In this document: positions 36,183-45,378 of the stretch, in pieces
Position numbering within the stretch: the stretch's first letter is position 1
Layout: every line of letters starts with the position of its first letter
NCBI RefSeq assembly: GCF_029894125.1
Contig: NZ_JARXYZ010000025.1
Location: forward strand, 1-64,000
Source: Kitasatospora sp. MAA19
GTDB lineage: Bacteria; Actinomycetota; Actinomycetes; Streptomycetales; Streptomycetaceae
Direction of reading: 5' to 3'
Length of the DNA stretch: 64,000 nt
Program-made: the position numbers and the translations under genes
The notes under the pieces: generated by a model
Databases searched by the model: none
What the model was told of the DNA's origin: nothing
What the model saw: the letters and a program-made list of their open reading frames with translations, nothing else

Positions 36183-37778
36183 CTAGGAACTGGACAGCTT
36201 GAGTGGACGATTACCGGGTCGCCAACGGCTGCCGGCGTAGCGGGCGATGGTTTTGGTGAGCTCGGAGTACTGCTGCTCGGAGAGCGGGCCGAGGACGCAG
36301 AGCGGGAGTGTGTCGTCCCAGCTGGTGTTAGGACGGTTGCGGTAGAACCAGCCCGCGGGATAGACGCTGTTAGCCTTGGACTTCTGGATCAAGCGGATGC
36401 GTAGTCCGGTATAGGTGTACGCCGCCTTTTCTGATGTTATGCGGTCCACAGTGACCGTCTGCATTAGGTCCCAGGTCACCGTGCGGCCGAATGAGCCCGT
36501 GGTGACGATGCCCTGCGAGGCGACGGTGAGGGACCATGGAGTTCGGTTCGGGAGCATGCGTCGGTGGTGCCTCTTCGCTCCGCTCACGCTCGCCACGGCG
36601 GCGATGCCCACGAGCGTTCCCGCCATGGCGATGATCCACACCACGCCCAGGACCCCCCAGAGGCCGTCCCCCACCCCGTTCTCGCCCTTCGACCCGAAGG
36701 GAAAGGCTCCTGCCCCGGCCAGCGCGAAAGAGTCGGCTGCCCAGATCGCGCCAGAAATCACCGCGAGGGGTGTGGACACGGAGGCCTGCCAGATCGGGCG
36801 AGCGTAGTCGGTGACCGGCTCCTGGCCGGTCCAGGCGACCTCAAAGGCATCGCCGTGAGCAGGCTCCTGCCTGATAGGCGGCGGAATGAGAGTGCGACGT
36901 GGTCCGGCGGTCACGGTTGTCGCGTCAGAGATGCCAGGAGTGCCATTCAGAGAGGACCGGAGTCCGACCAGCCGTTCATGGACCGCCACGGCCGTCTGGG
37001 GGCGCCGGTCCGGGTTACGTTCCAGCAGGTCGGACACCAGCTGGGTCACTGCCGGCGGCACGTTCAGGCCGAGCGCGTCGAGCCGCGGAGCCTCCTCAAC
37101 CAGTTTCCGCTGCGCGATCGCGAGACCATTGTGACCCGTGAAGGGCGCCCGGCCGGCCAACAGGGCGAAGAGAACGCTGCCCAGGGCGTACAGGTCAGAG
37201 CGTGCGTCGCCGCGCTCGGTGAGGAACTGCTCAGGCGCGCCGTACTCCGGAGTGCCGGCAGGGGCGAGTTGTGACGAACGGGCAAGGGTGAAGGCACCCT
37301 GGATGAATCCGGCGATGCCGAAGTCCACGACCTTGACCCTGCCGTCCGGGGTGATCATCACGTTGTGCGGCTTGATGTCGTAATGGATGACCTGAGCCTG
37401 GTGTGCAGCGACCAGGGCCGCACAGATGTCCTGGGCGATCTGAAGCGCGCGCGCCACGGCCATCGGCCCCTCGTCGCGGATGTGTTCAGCGAGATTGGCT
37501 CCCTCGACCCGCTCCATGACCAGGAACCACAGATCCTCGTGGAACCCGCGGTCGTACAGGGCGACCACGTTCGGATGACCGATCTGCGCGGCGGCCACCG
37601 CCTCCCGCTCAAAACGGCGCGGCAGATCCACCTGCACCCCGTCGTCAAGCACCAGTATCTTGACGGCCACATCCCGGTGCAGCACCCGATCCCTGCCGGC
37701 CCACACCTCCCCCATACCGCCCCGTCCCAGTCGCTTGATCAGCTCGTACCGCTCCGCGATCAGCTCACCGCGCTCCAC
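36183..37778 (-). CDS. Hanks-type serine/threonine protein kinase
   Basis: A 531-aa kinase. GRGGMGEVWAG is the glycine loop, VAVKIL holds the ATP-binding lysine, the catalytic loop is HYDIKPHN and the metal motif is DFG. The HRD arginine is Tyr, so activation-loop regulation may differ from RD kinases. GTPEYGAPEQ is the P+1 region. After the kinase domain (to about 275) come a linker, two or more hydrophobic segments (around 335-410) and a soluble C-terminal domain, giving a membrane-linked protein. Start is ATG at 37778 within ERYELIKRLG context. A second kinase gene lies 740 bp upstream on the same strand with a MITE-like element between. Confidence 0.9.
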   Translation of the reverse strand: MERGELIAERYELIKRLGRGGMGEVWAGRDRVLHRDVAVKILVLDDGVQVDLPRRFEREAVAAAQIGHPNVVALYDRGFHEDLWFLVMERVEGANLAEHIRDEGPMAVARALQIAQDICAALVAAHQAQVIHYDIKPHNVMITPDGRVKVVDFGIAGFIQGAFTLARSSQLAPAGTPEYGAPEQFLTERGDARSDLYALGSVLFALLAGRAPFTGHNGLAIAQRKLVEEAPRLDALGLNVPPAVTQLVSDLLERNPDRRPQTAVAVHERLVGLRSSLNGTPGISDATTVTAGPRRTLIPPPIRQEPAHGDAFEVAWTGQEPVTDYARPIWQASVSTPLAVISGAIWAADSFALAGAGAFPFGSKGENGVGDGLWGVLGVVWIIAMAGTLVGIAAVASVSGAKRHHRRMLPNRTPWSLTVASQGIVTTGSFGRTVTWDLMQTVTVDRITSEKAAYTYTGLRIRLIQKSKANSVYPAGWFYRNRPNTSWDDTLPLCVLGPLSEQQYSELTKTIARYAGSRWRPGNRPLKLSSS

Positions 37779-38081
37779 GCACCACCTCCGATGACGAAGC
37801 CATGCCGACCATCAGCCTATGACCAGGGCGGCCGCCCTCGAGGAGATCCAGAGAACCCCCTGCGATCCGACACCTCCGAGCTGCTCACATGGCCCGAGCC
37901 CGGCCAACTACCGTTCGACATGGCCAGGTATCGGTCGTGCCTGGTCGCACGAGGCATCCTCGCCGAACCCGAACCCGGCCTGTTCACTCAGCCCCGCGCC
38001 TGACCACCGACCCACCCCGCCGACCAGGGACCCTCACCCAACTCCAAGCCCGAAACGGGCATTACCTCGCTTACCGCACTC
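37779..38081. other. Intergenic region, no confident gene
   Basis: About 300 bp upstream of the kinase gene. A plus-strand open stretch ending at 38003 has a short protein-like tail (MARYRSCLVARGILAEPEPG) that could be the last piece of a lost gene. Nothing else was recognised. The kinase promoter should be here. Confidence 0.4.
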
Positions 38082-38361
38082 TGAGTGGGCGTTTAGGGAT
38101 GGTTTGCGGTGCTAAGTCGCCTCGATAGCCAACATCTTCGACATGATTCGCACCTTACGTTCACCTTCGCCGCCTTCCGGGCGCCAGCCCGCGTGACCGT
38201 TTGATCCGCTTCTCGACGCTGGATCCCGTCTGGTTTAGCAATAGAGGGAAATGTTCCTTCCAGTGCGGAGCTTCCGGACATTTCGCGCCATGCATCTTGG
38301 CGACGAATGCGACAAAGCCGATCAAAATACTCGTCGCAAACCATCTCTAAACGCCCACTCA
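38082..38361. mobile_element. MITE-like element, 280 bp
   Basis: The ends are 27-bp inverted repeats with one mismatch: left 38082-38108 (begins TGAGTGGGCGTTTAG) and right 38335-38361, its reverse complement. The inside is clearly lower in G+C than the flanks and has no transposase. The size, terminal repeats and lack of coding content suit a non-autonomous element mobilised by an IS5-type transposase elsewhere. I see no clear target duplication. It lies between the two kinase genes. Confidence 0.75.
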
Positions 38362-38514
38362 TACCTACTCATACTCCCAATCTGCCGCGCGACCGGCTGC
38401 AGCGATGGCGGACCCCGCTCGCGGCCGGGCCCGCACGCTCGGTACGGCCACCCTGCTTCAGCACTGCCGGGTGCAGGATCGCCAAAAGCATGCTGGTCCC
38501 AGCGGATTGGCCGG

Positions 38515-40296
38515 CTACGGGGCGTCCCAGAGGGTCACCGATAGCTCGAAGGTGGGGTTGAGCTGCTGGCGCAATCCCACCTTCACCGGTGGTCCGGCCT
38601 TGGTGAAGACCAGTTTCGCCACCCGCAGGTCCGTGGTGATGACGCACCAGGTGGTGCCGGGCTTGAGGTCCTTGACCGGCGCGGGCATGGTGACCTGCCG
38701 TTCCCGCGCTGCGGCCTGGCAGGCAGCAGCGGTGGTGACCGAGGCGTCGGCGAGGCCGACTTTCACGTTCGAGCTGTAGGGATTCGGCTCAATCGCTCCT
38801 GAGCCGCCGTCCAGAGCGATCACACAGCCCTGATAGCTCAGGTCGGCAGTGGCGGTGCTCTGCCGATCGTAGATCTCGCCGGTACCGAAGGCCGGCTGGT
38901 CGAGGTCGAGCCAGTGCGCCTGGTCGCAGTCGGACGCCGCCCAGGTGAGCACCTTGTCCTGGTAACGCACGGTGGCTGCGGGCTGCGCGCTGGACGGTGC
39001 CGCGCCGGTGGGGGCGGCGGCCGGCGTCGAGCTGCCACTCGGCGCGACGGTGGGTGCGGGCCGCGGGGACGGGTCGGAGCCGGCGTATGCCCCGCCGACC
39101 CGCGCCAGGAGCAGGGCTCCGCCGATCACGACCGGGACCAGCAGTAGCGAGCGCTTGCGGCCTGGCTCGCCCGGTGGCGTGCCATAGCCAGTGCCGGCAT
39201 GGCCGATGGTGGCAGTGGCCGGTCCGAAACCGCCGCCCTGCGGCGGCGGGAAACCCAGTCCTTGCGTCGGCTCGTAGGCCGTCGCACCGCCGACCGCGGT
39301 CGGCGTCCACCCCGGCGGCGATCCGGCAGCCTCACCGACAGGCCGCCCAGGCACGGCCCCCACGGTCCGCGCGTCGATCTCCGTGCGGATCAGCTGCGGC
39401 AGCCAGTCCACCCCGCGCCGCAACGCTTGCGGTGCCACCGCCGAGCAGGCGGCGATCACCTCAGTCGTCCCCGGCCGCCGCGCGGGGTCCTTCGCCAAGC
39501 ACCACGCCACGAGGCTTCGCAGCTCGGCCGGACAGCTGGCCAACTCCGGCTCCTCATGCACGATCCGGTACGCCATCGCGGTCTGGTCACCCTCGCCGAA
39601 CGGGTGCTCACCAGTGGCCGCGTAGTGGGCGAGCAGCCCCAGCGGAAAGACGTCCAGAGCCGGCGTCAGCTCCCGGGCGCCCTTTATCTGCTCCGGCGCG
39701 CTGAACGGGTAGGTGCCCAGGAACTGCCCGGTCCCGGTGAGCGAGCTGCGGTGCAGTGCCGCCGCAATGCCGAAGTCCAGCACCCGAGGACCGTCCGCGG
39801 TCAGCAGCACGTTCGAGGGCTTCAGGTCCCGGTGGATGATCCCGGCCGCGTGAACGGCATTCAGGCCTTCCGCCACCCCCGCGACCAGCAGCAGCACTGT
39901 CTCCAGCGGGAGCGGGCCGTGCCGGCGCACCGCGTCCTCGACCGAGAGGCCGGCCAGGTAGCCGCCGGCCAGCCAGGGCCGCGCGCCGTCGGTCCGGCTG
40001 TCCACTACCGGGACGGTGTAGCCGCCCTGGACCAACCGGGCCAGCTGCACCTCCCGCTGGAAGCGCTCCAGGAAGCGCGGGTCGGCCGAGTGCTCCTGGC
40101 GAACCACCTTGAGCGCCACCGGCTGGCCGGCCGGCGAGTACGACAGGTAGACGGTCCCCATGCCACCCTCGCCGATCTTGGCATGCAGCCGATAGCCGTC
40201 GATCTCGGGGGCGTTCGGGTCCGCCCGGTCCACCGGCGTGAACGGCAGTCCCGACGCCGCCCGGCCGTTCAGCGGCTGCTCATGATGTGCTGGCAT
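38515..40296 (-). CDS. Serine/threonine protein kinase with extracytoplasmic domain
   Basis: A 593-aa membrane kinase. Motifs are GEGGMGTVYLS, the lysine in VALKVV, HRDLKPSN and DFG; the kinase domain ends near residue 285. A Pro/Gly-rich linker leads to one transmembrane helix (LLLVPVVIGGALLLARVGGAYA). Beyond it is a Ser/Thr/Pro/Ala spacer and an extracellular domain of about 150 residues with four cysteines spaced as two pairs, probably disulfide-bonded and ligand sensing. All catalytic residues are present. The layout resembles PknB-type sensors without PASTA repeats. Confidence 0.9.
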   Translation of the reverse strand: MPAHHEQPLNGRAASGLPFTPVDRADPNAPEIDGYRLHAKIGEGGMGTVYLSYSPAGQPVALKVVRQEHSADPRFLERFQREVQLARLVQGGYTVPVVDSRTDGARPWLAGGYLAGLSVEDAVRRHGPLPLETVLLLVAGVAEGLNAVHAAGIIHRDLKPSNVLLTADGPRVLDFGIAAALHRSSLTGTGQFLGTYPFSAPEQIKGARELTPALDVFPLGLLAHYAATGEHPFGEGDQTAMAYRIVHEEPELASCPAELRSLVAWCLAKDPARRPGTTEVIAACSAVAPQALRRGVDWLPQLIRTEIDARTVGAVPGRPVGEAAGSPPGWTPTAVGGATAYEPTQGLGFPPPQGGGFGPATATIGHAGTGYGTPPGEPGRKRSLLLVPVVIGGALLLARVGGAYAGSDPSPRPAPTVAPSGSSTPAAAPTGAAPSSAQPAATVRYQDKVLTWAASDCDQAHWLDLDQPAFGTGEIYDRQSTATADLSYQGCVIALDGGSGAIEPNPYSSNVKVGLADASVTTAAACQAAARERQVTMPAPVKDLKPGTTWCVITTDLRVAKLVFTKAGPPVKVGLRQQLNPTFELSVTLWDAP

Positions 40297-40323
40297 CCGC
40301 GTAGCCTACGACCTGACCGAGCG

Positions 40324-40632
40324 TCACCCGACGCCGCCCGCCGTCCTTCCGGGACAGATCGCGTTCCACAGTCCAGACGGGAACCGCCCGTTGCTCGAAC
40401 ACCACGCGCCGGAAGAACAGTTGGGAATGGACTGCGAGGGCCGCAAGCCACCGCCGGGGCGACACCCGACCAGCGCGATGCTGATGCCGACGGCGGCCGC
40501 CACGACGGCCACGGCTATGCCAGCGATGACGGTCTTCCTGCGGCGGGACGCGGCCCGCTCCTGGCGTTCGCGCTCGGCGCGCATCCGCTCACGGGCGGAC
40601 TTCTTGGCCGCCTGGTCGTTCCTCTTGCTCAT
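40324..40632 (-). pseudogene. Truncated DsbA-like protein gene, N-terminal fragment
   Basis: ATG at 40632 encodes a highly charged start (MSKRNDQAAKKSARERMRAE) and one membrane helix (KTVIAGIAVAVVAAAVGISIAL). This N-terminus is typical of Streptomyces membrane-anchored thioredoxin-fold (DsbA family) proteins. After about residue 55 the sequence becomes unrelated Gly/Ser/Cys-rich reading and stops at 102 residues, with no thioredoxin fold or CxxC site. A 3' deletion near 40465 is the simplest explanation. A small membrane protein cannot be excluded. Confidence 0.55.
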
Positions 40633-41246
40633 GATGGTCTCGTCTCCCGTCTCGCGGCCCCGGGTGCGACCGGCACGGTCGTGCGCCAGGGCCCGGACGT
40701 CTCCGTGCAGGGTGGGGACACGGGCAGGCGCGCGCAGTGCACGGCGCGGCGGGCCCGGCGGGCTGCGGAAGACGCTGGGTGCTTGTCGGTCCCGGGGCGG
40801 CCGTGCTCACACGAGCGCTGCGCGTCGACGGTCCGGTCAGCCGGTCAGCGCCGGGACGGGGGACGGCGGGCCGCGCCGCCGGGTGCCGCGCCGCAGGGCC
40901 TCCTGCGGACCGCGGTGCTCCTCGTCGGGAAACGCCCGGGCAGGCCCGGCGGGGCGGGGTTCGGCGGGCAGCAGGATCCGCACCGGCCGCATCGTGCGCG
41001 AGGAACACCACGGTCGGCTGGGCGCCGGCGAGCTGCCCCGGCAGGACGGGGACGGGCCCGAGGCCCTGGACCGGCGCACTGCCGCACCGCCGCACAGCAG
41101 ATCGGGCAGCAGGCCGCCGCCCTGTCCGCGACCGGTTTCACAGGAGGCCTGGCCCGCGTTATAGACGGCGTTCAATGCCAGTTCGAGCGGGACCAGGACG
41201 GCAGTGATCTGGCCGAAGCCGCGCTCGTTCCCCGACAGCAGCAGCG
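40633..41246. other. Region without a confident gene
   Basis: About 610 bp between the DsbA-like fragment and the insertion sequence. Several frames are open on both strands, as expected at this G+C content, but none shows family-like sequence or a supported start. It may be decayed coding DNA flanking the IS. Confidence 0.45.
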
Positions 41247-42503
41247 CTGTAGGTGCCAAGAACCACGTCCGTGCTGGTCAGTTGACGTACGGGCACTGTC
41301 GCAAGGCAGACCGGTCGAGTGACAGCGGAGGTCTCGCTCGGTGATTGCCAGCTGGCTCCGGCTGGCTCCAGGATGGTCCGGTGTTACTGCGACTGCCCTA
41401 CCTGGCCTTGACAAGTGTGTTCACCTTGATACGGCTCCTGCCCATGAGCGACCGCGACAAGGACACCGAGATCCTCGCGCTACGCCACCAACTGACCGTG
41501 CTACAGCGACAGACCGACAAACCGAAGCTCACCTGGCCCGACCGCGCGCTGCTCGCCGCACTCCTGCACCACCTCCCCCGGACACACCTTCGGCAACTCC
41601 AGCTGATCGTCTCCCCCGACACGCTCCTGCGCTGGCACCGCGACCTGCTGCGCCGCCGCCACGCCAAGGCCTCCCGCCCCAAACGTCCCGGCCGACCACG
41701 CACCCCGCACTCCGTCCGCGCCCTCGTGCTCAGGCTCGCCGACGAGAACCGCACCTGGGGCTACCGGCGCATCCACGGCGAACTCGCAGCCCTCGGCATC
41801 AAGGTCGCCGCCTCCACCGTGTGGAACATCCTCAAGGAACACGGCATCGACCCCGCACCCGAACGCGACCACACCACCTGGGCGACCTTCCTCCGCTCCC
41901 AAGCCCACGCCATCCTCGCCACCGACTTCTTCGAGACCAGGACACTGACCGGGGCGACCGTGACCGTCCTGGCGGTGATCGAGCACGCCACCCGGCGCGT
42001 GCGGGTCCTCGGCGCGACCGCCCACCCCACCGCGGCCTGGATGACCCAGCTCGCCCGGAACATGGTCATGGACCTTCAGGACACAGGCACCAGGGTGAAG
42101 TTCCTGATCCGCGACCGGGACGTCCGCTACCCGGCCGCCTTCGACGCCGTCCTGCACGCCGAGGGAATCGAGGTCGTCCAGACCGGCGTCCGGATGCCGC
42201 GCATGAACGCCATCATGGAGCGCTGGGTGCGATCCTGCCGAACCGAGCTCCTCGACCGCACCCTCATCTGGAACCAGGCCCACCTACTCCACGCGCTACG
42301 CGAGTACGAGCAGTTCTACAACACGCACCGGCCCCACCGCAGCCTCGCCGGCGCCGCGCCCCTCCGCCAACTGGCCGAACCCATCACCGAACCCGACCGG
42401 CTCACCCACCTCGACGCCCGCCGACGCGACCGCCTCGGCGGCATCCTGCACGAATACCAACATGCAGCGCGACCAGCACGGACGTGGTTCTTGGCACCTA
42501 CAG
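41247..42503 (+). mobile_element. Insertion sequence with 33-bp perfect inverted repeats
   Basis: The left end (41247-41279, begins CTGTAGGTGCCAAGAACCAC) and right end (42471-42503) are perfect reverse complements over 33 bp, enclosing one transposase gene. The element is 1257 bp. The transposase is of the integrase-core type (IS481/IS3-like). I found no flanking target duplication, so it may be old or have rearranged flanks. It lies just downstream of the terpene synthase gene. Confidence 0.88.
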
Positions 42504-42841
42504 GGTTGTGGCGGCTGCCAGGGTGCTGGGGAACTCGGTGCGGGGCCAGCGGGTATGGTTCGCGTGCAGCGGGGCGAGTCTCATCAGGGTCCGTCCTGGT
42601 CGTCTCGATCGGCCCGCCGTCCGGGGCCCGGGGAAGTCAAGCGCCGCCGTCAGGGCAGGGGGTGTCGTCCGGGCTGCGGTGCCGCCGGGTCTGGGTGCAC
42701 GGGCGCCTGAGGGTCGGGGGTGAAGCGGCCGGTGACGGCCAGCCAGTGCAGGGTGGAGGCCATGAACGTCTCCACCAGATCCACGTAGCGGCGCAGGTCG
42801 TGCAGGCGGTCCGCCGGCAGAACTGGCGTCGCACGCAGTGA
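41381..42841 (+). CDS. Integrase-core transposase, reads through the IS end
   Basis: Starts GTG at 41381 (VLLRLPYLALTSVFTLIR), as related Streptomyces transposases do. The N-terminal half has an HTH region (LADENRTWGYRRIHGELAAL). The DDE residues are the Asp in ATDFFE, the Asp in LIRDRD and the Glu in NAIMERW. The family-like sequence ends GGILHEYQHAA near 42469. The next codon is CGA (42470-42472), where the left-end repeat predicts TGA, so the frame runs on through the right repeat into flanking DNA to 42841. The extra 123 residues have no family-like features. Activity is uncertain. Confidence 0.85.
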   Translation: MLLRLPYLALTSVFTLIRLLPMSDRDKDTEILALRHQLTVLQRQTDKPKLTWPDRALLAALLHHLPRTHLRQLQLIVSPDTLLRWHRDLLRRRHAKASRPKRPGRPRTPHSVRALVLRLADENRTWGYRRIHGELAALGIKVAASTVWNILKEHGIDPAPERDHTTWATFLRSQAHAILATDFFETRTLTGATVTVLAVIEHATRRVRVLGATAHPTAAWMTQLARNMVMDLQDTGTRVKFLIRDRDVRYPAAFDAVLHAEGIEVVQTGVRMPRMNAIMERWVRSCRTELLDRTLIWNQAHLLHALREYEQFYNTHRPHRSLAGAAPLRQLAEPITEPDRLTHLDARRRDRLGGILHEYQHAARPARTWFLAPTGLWRLPGCWGTRCGASGYGSRAAGRVSSGSVLVVSIGPPSGARGSQAPPSGQGVSSGLRCRRVWVHGRLRVGGEAAGDGQPVQGGGHERLHQIHVAAQVVQAVRRQNWRRTQ

Positions 42842-43627
42842 CGCGGCGGTGGCCCCGAAACCCACTCGGCGCTCCTCGATCATGGCGGCTACCCGCTCAC
42901 GGGCCTCGGCCGTCGAGCAGCCCTCCTCACGAGCGAGCAGCACGACCAGGTTGTCCTGACCGGCCGCCTCGTCGTCCGCCGCCGAGGCCAGATCGTTCGC
43001 CCAGCCCGTGACATCCGCCACCGCCCTGCGCAGATCCCGCACCTGGTCGTCCACCCGTGGCTCCTCCACCAGACGGGCGTGACCGACGCACTCCAGCACG
43101 TCCAGCATCGGCAGCACGGTGATCGTGCGCCCCCGCAGTTCGCGGTAATCCGCCAACGGCAGCCGAACCCCCCTGCGGCGCAACGCCACCTCCCGCTCAC
43201 TGGCATCCAGGAACTCGAAGTAGTCGGAAGTGAATCGCTGCCGCCAACGGGCCGCCATACCCGCAGCCGTGCACTCCCACAGCCGCGCCAGCGCCACCGC
43301 GTGCGGCGTGCTCGGCACGGCGTCCGAACCGGCAGGCGCCAGCACCTGACGCAGCGACCCGGTGAACTCCTCCAACTCCCCGGGCACCGAGCCCAAACCC
43401 CGCCGGTCGATCTGGTCGTCCACCCAGCAGATGAAGGCTGCCCACCGGGCCATCAGTGCCACCTCCGCCGCAGCTCCCTGCGGCAGGGTATGCGCGGCCA
43501 GCATCTCCAGGCGCATCGCCACCAGGCGCCGCTCCTCACGGGCATCCGCCACCAACCCCGCGCTCCGCGCCCAGCGCAGCACGGAATCCGGTCCGAGAAC
43601 TACACCAGCTGATGAGGAGTCAGTCAT
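42650..43627 (-). CDS. Class I terpene synthase
   Basis: A 325-aa terpene cyclase. The aspartate-rich motif is DDQID (in FICWVDDQIDRR, near residue 75) and the NSE/DTE triad is NDLASAADDE near 230, followed by RE/RY-like segments near the C-terminus. It should ionise a prenyl diphosphate (farnesyl or geranylgeranyl) and cyclise it; the product cannot be predicted. It is divergent from the phytanoyl-CoA-type dioxygenase, with about 240 bp between. The last codons overlap the read-through part of the transposase frame. No prenyltransferase is nearby. Confidence 0.88.
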   Translation of the reverse strand: MTDSSSAGVVLGPDSVLRWARSAGLVADAREERRLVAMRLEMLAAHTLPQGAAAEVALMARWAAFICWVDDQIDRRGLGSVPGELEEFTGSLRQVLAPAGSDAVPSTPHAVALARLWECTAAGMAARWRQRFTSDYFEFLDASEREVALRRRGVRLPLADYRELRGRTITVLPMLDVLECVGHARLVEEPRVDDQVRDLRRAVADVTGWANDLASAADDEAAGQDNLVVLLAREEGCSTAEARERVAAMIEERRVGFGATAASLRATPVLPADRLHDLRRYVDLVETFMASTLHWLAVTGRFTPDPQAPVHPDPAAPQPGRHPLP

Positions 43628-43867
43628 ACGCGGATCTTGTCAGAGCACCGACAGTCACGTACGCCGAACATCGAACGCTCGAGGCTGTCCTGCCGCTGCG
43701 GCATGTGCACCTCACCCGGCACCTGTCCATGCGCCAGCCGACACACCCGCCACGAGCAGACCGTCTGGGAAACGAGCGATTCCGGAAACGGGAGGCCAGG
43801 CCGTCTGATGATCCAGCCGCGCGGAAATCCCGTTGCCCGAGCTGCCCCCAACCGCTTCCATGGCCTG

Positions 43868-44611
43868 ATGGAGATGACAACTCCCAGTACTACCAGCGCA
43901 TTTCGCCGTGACGGCTACTGCGTGCTGCCCGGCTTCCTCACCGTCGGGCAGGTGGGCCGTTGGCGCTCGCTGCTCGATCGGCACCTCGTGTCCCAACCGC
44001 CCGCCCCGGACCACACCGGCCCGTACTTCCTCTGGCCGGAACTCGCCGACGAGACCGACCTGCGCACCCTCTACGAGGACAGCCGCATCGCCGACGCCGT
44101 CCACCCTCTCCTGCGCGCCGGGCTCGGCCTACCGACTCCCGAGGTCGCCCAACTGGCGTTCACCCTGCCGCCACACCCGCACCACCCCGGCGCCCCGCAC
44201 ATCGACGGCCTCACCCCTACCGAGGACGATGGCCGCCCTGGCACCTTCACCGTCCTGGCCGGCCTGCTGCTGACAAACCAGAGCCAGCGAGACCGCGGCA
44301 ACCTGTGGGTCTGGCCCGGCAGCCACCTGCGTACCGGCACCTGGCTGCGCGCGCACGGAGCGGACGCCCTGCGCAACGCCATCCCGTACCCGCCCGTCGA
44401 GCTACCCACCCCGCGCCAGGTGACCGGCCCGGCTGGGAGCCTGGTCCTCCTCCACTACCTGCTCGCCCACAACATCGGCGGCCACTTCGGCACCGACACC
44501 GACGGGCGCCGGGAGACCGTGTACTTCCGACTGCACGCCGACGGCCACCGCGAACGCTGGCGCGCGGCGGTCACCGATCCGCTGCTGGAGTTCGCCGCAC
44601 CAGCCCCTTGA
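43868..44611 (+). CDS. Phytanoyl-CoA dioxygenase family protein
   Basis: A 247-aa Fe(II)/2-oxoglutarate oxygenase of the PhyH type. FRRDGYCVLPGFL is the typical start, PHIDG gives the His-x-Asp iron ligands, WVWPGSH is the following strand and HYLLAHNIGGH contains the distal His, with an Arg about 10 residues later (GRRETVYFRL). The start is uncertain: ATG 43868 or 43874 begins just before the domain, but neither has a strong binding site. It is divergent from the terpene synthase and may hydroxylate its product; that link rests on position only. Confidence 0.82.
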   Translation: MEMTTPSTTSAFRRDGYCVLPGFLTVGQVGRWRSLLDRHLVSQPPAPDHTGPYFLWPELADETDLRTLYEDSRIADAVHPLLRAGLGLPTPEVAQLAFTLPPHPHHPGAPHIDGLTPTEDDGRPGTFTVLAGLLLTNQSQRDRGNLWVWPGSHLRTGTWLRAHGADALRNAIPYPPVELPTPRQVTGPAGSLVLLHYLLAHNIGGHFGTDTDGRRETVYFRLHADGHRERWRAAVTDPLLEFAAPAP

Positions 44612-44876
44612 GGCTGAGGCTCACGGGGATGTTCTCGCCTCTATGGAGCTGGGCGACGTAGGTGCCGCCCATGTACTCCCAGAGGAACTTGTGGAGGTTC
44701 TCGGCGGGCTGGTTCAGGTCGGCGTCGAGGATGGCGGCTGCGGCGGAGGTGGCGAGCGGAACGACACGCCGCCCGGCCTGGGCGGCGACGTGGGCGTACG
44801 CCTGCTTCGCGGTGGTCTTGCCGGAGCCGGCCGGGCCGAGGCCTGCGGACAGCTCGGTCTCGAAGCGGAGCTGCAT
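44571..44876 (-). pseudogene. MobF-type conjugative relaxase/helicase fragment
   Basis: A 101-residue open segment with the Walker A motif GPAGSGKTT and the downstream helix RRVVPLATSAAAAIL plus AENLHKFLWE. This matches the RecD-like AAA domain of TraA/TrwC relaxases of actinobacterial conjugative elements. Full relaxases exceed 1000 aa, so this is an internal fragment. The last 41 bp overlap the dioxygenase gene 3' end. It marks a lost plasmid or integrative element. Confidence 0.65.
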
Positions 44877-45378
44877 CCCTCCGCGATGGTGGCTACACGT
44901 CGGTGCCAGCGACGTGCGAACTCACAGCGCGGCGCAGCGCCGCCGTGCGAGCGCACGGTGCGAACAGATCGCCCGGCTCCATGTGCCGTGGTCTCAGGAG
45001 GACCGGGCGAGTCAGCTGATGGCCCATCAGAAAAGTCAGCAAAAGGTCAGCATCGATCCGATTAAAGGCTGTCACACCGTCCCAAACACGCGACTCGACG
45101 TGACATCCCCGCAGGGCCCTTTCACTCAACCAGCGCGCCCCACGCCCTCCTCAACCCGGCACACCGCATGATCCGGATCCACCTCTGGAGAGGACCGCAG
45201 GCGCGTGCCTCACGAGCGCATTTCGCCAGGTCAGCGCACCCGCCCGCGCGCCTTCAGCGGGAGGTCGGGGAGCTCCGGAGCCCGCAGGCGGGCGCCGTCG
45301 TAGCCGTGCACGTCACCGAAGCGCGGGCTCTTTTCCCAGTCGTTTCATGCTTGTACGATCTCCTCACCGGATCGGCCG
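44877..45378. other. Mobile-element flank, no gene seen
   Basis: About 500 bp between the relaxase fragment and the aminopeptidase fragment. The stretch 45025-45075 is lower in G+C, with AAAAGTCAGCAAAAGGTCAGC as a directly repeated GTCAGC motif. It resembles sequence near Streptomyces integrase or replication genes but is too short to name. No supported open frame. Confidence 0.35.

Noticed and set aside
38093..38362. 89-aa minus-strand frame inside the MITE-like element
   Set aside because: No transposase motif and it includes the terminal repeat; probably non-coding.
44893..45129. 78-aa minus-strand frame after the relaxase fragment
   Set aside because: No family signature and no binding site; treated as mobile-element flank.
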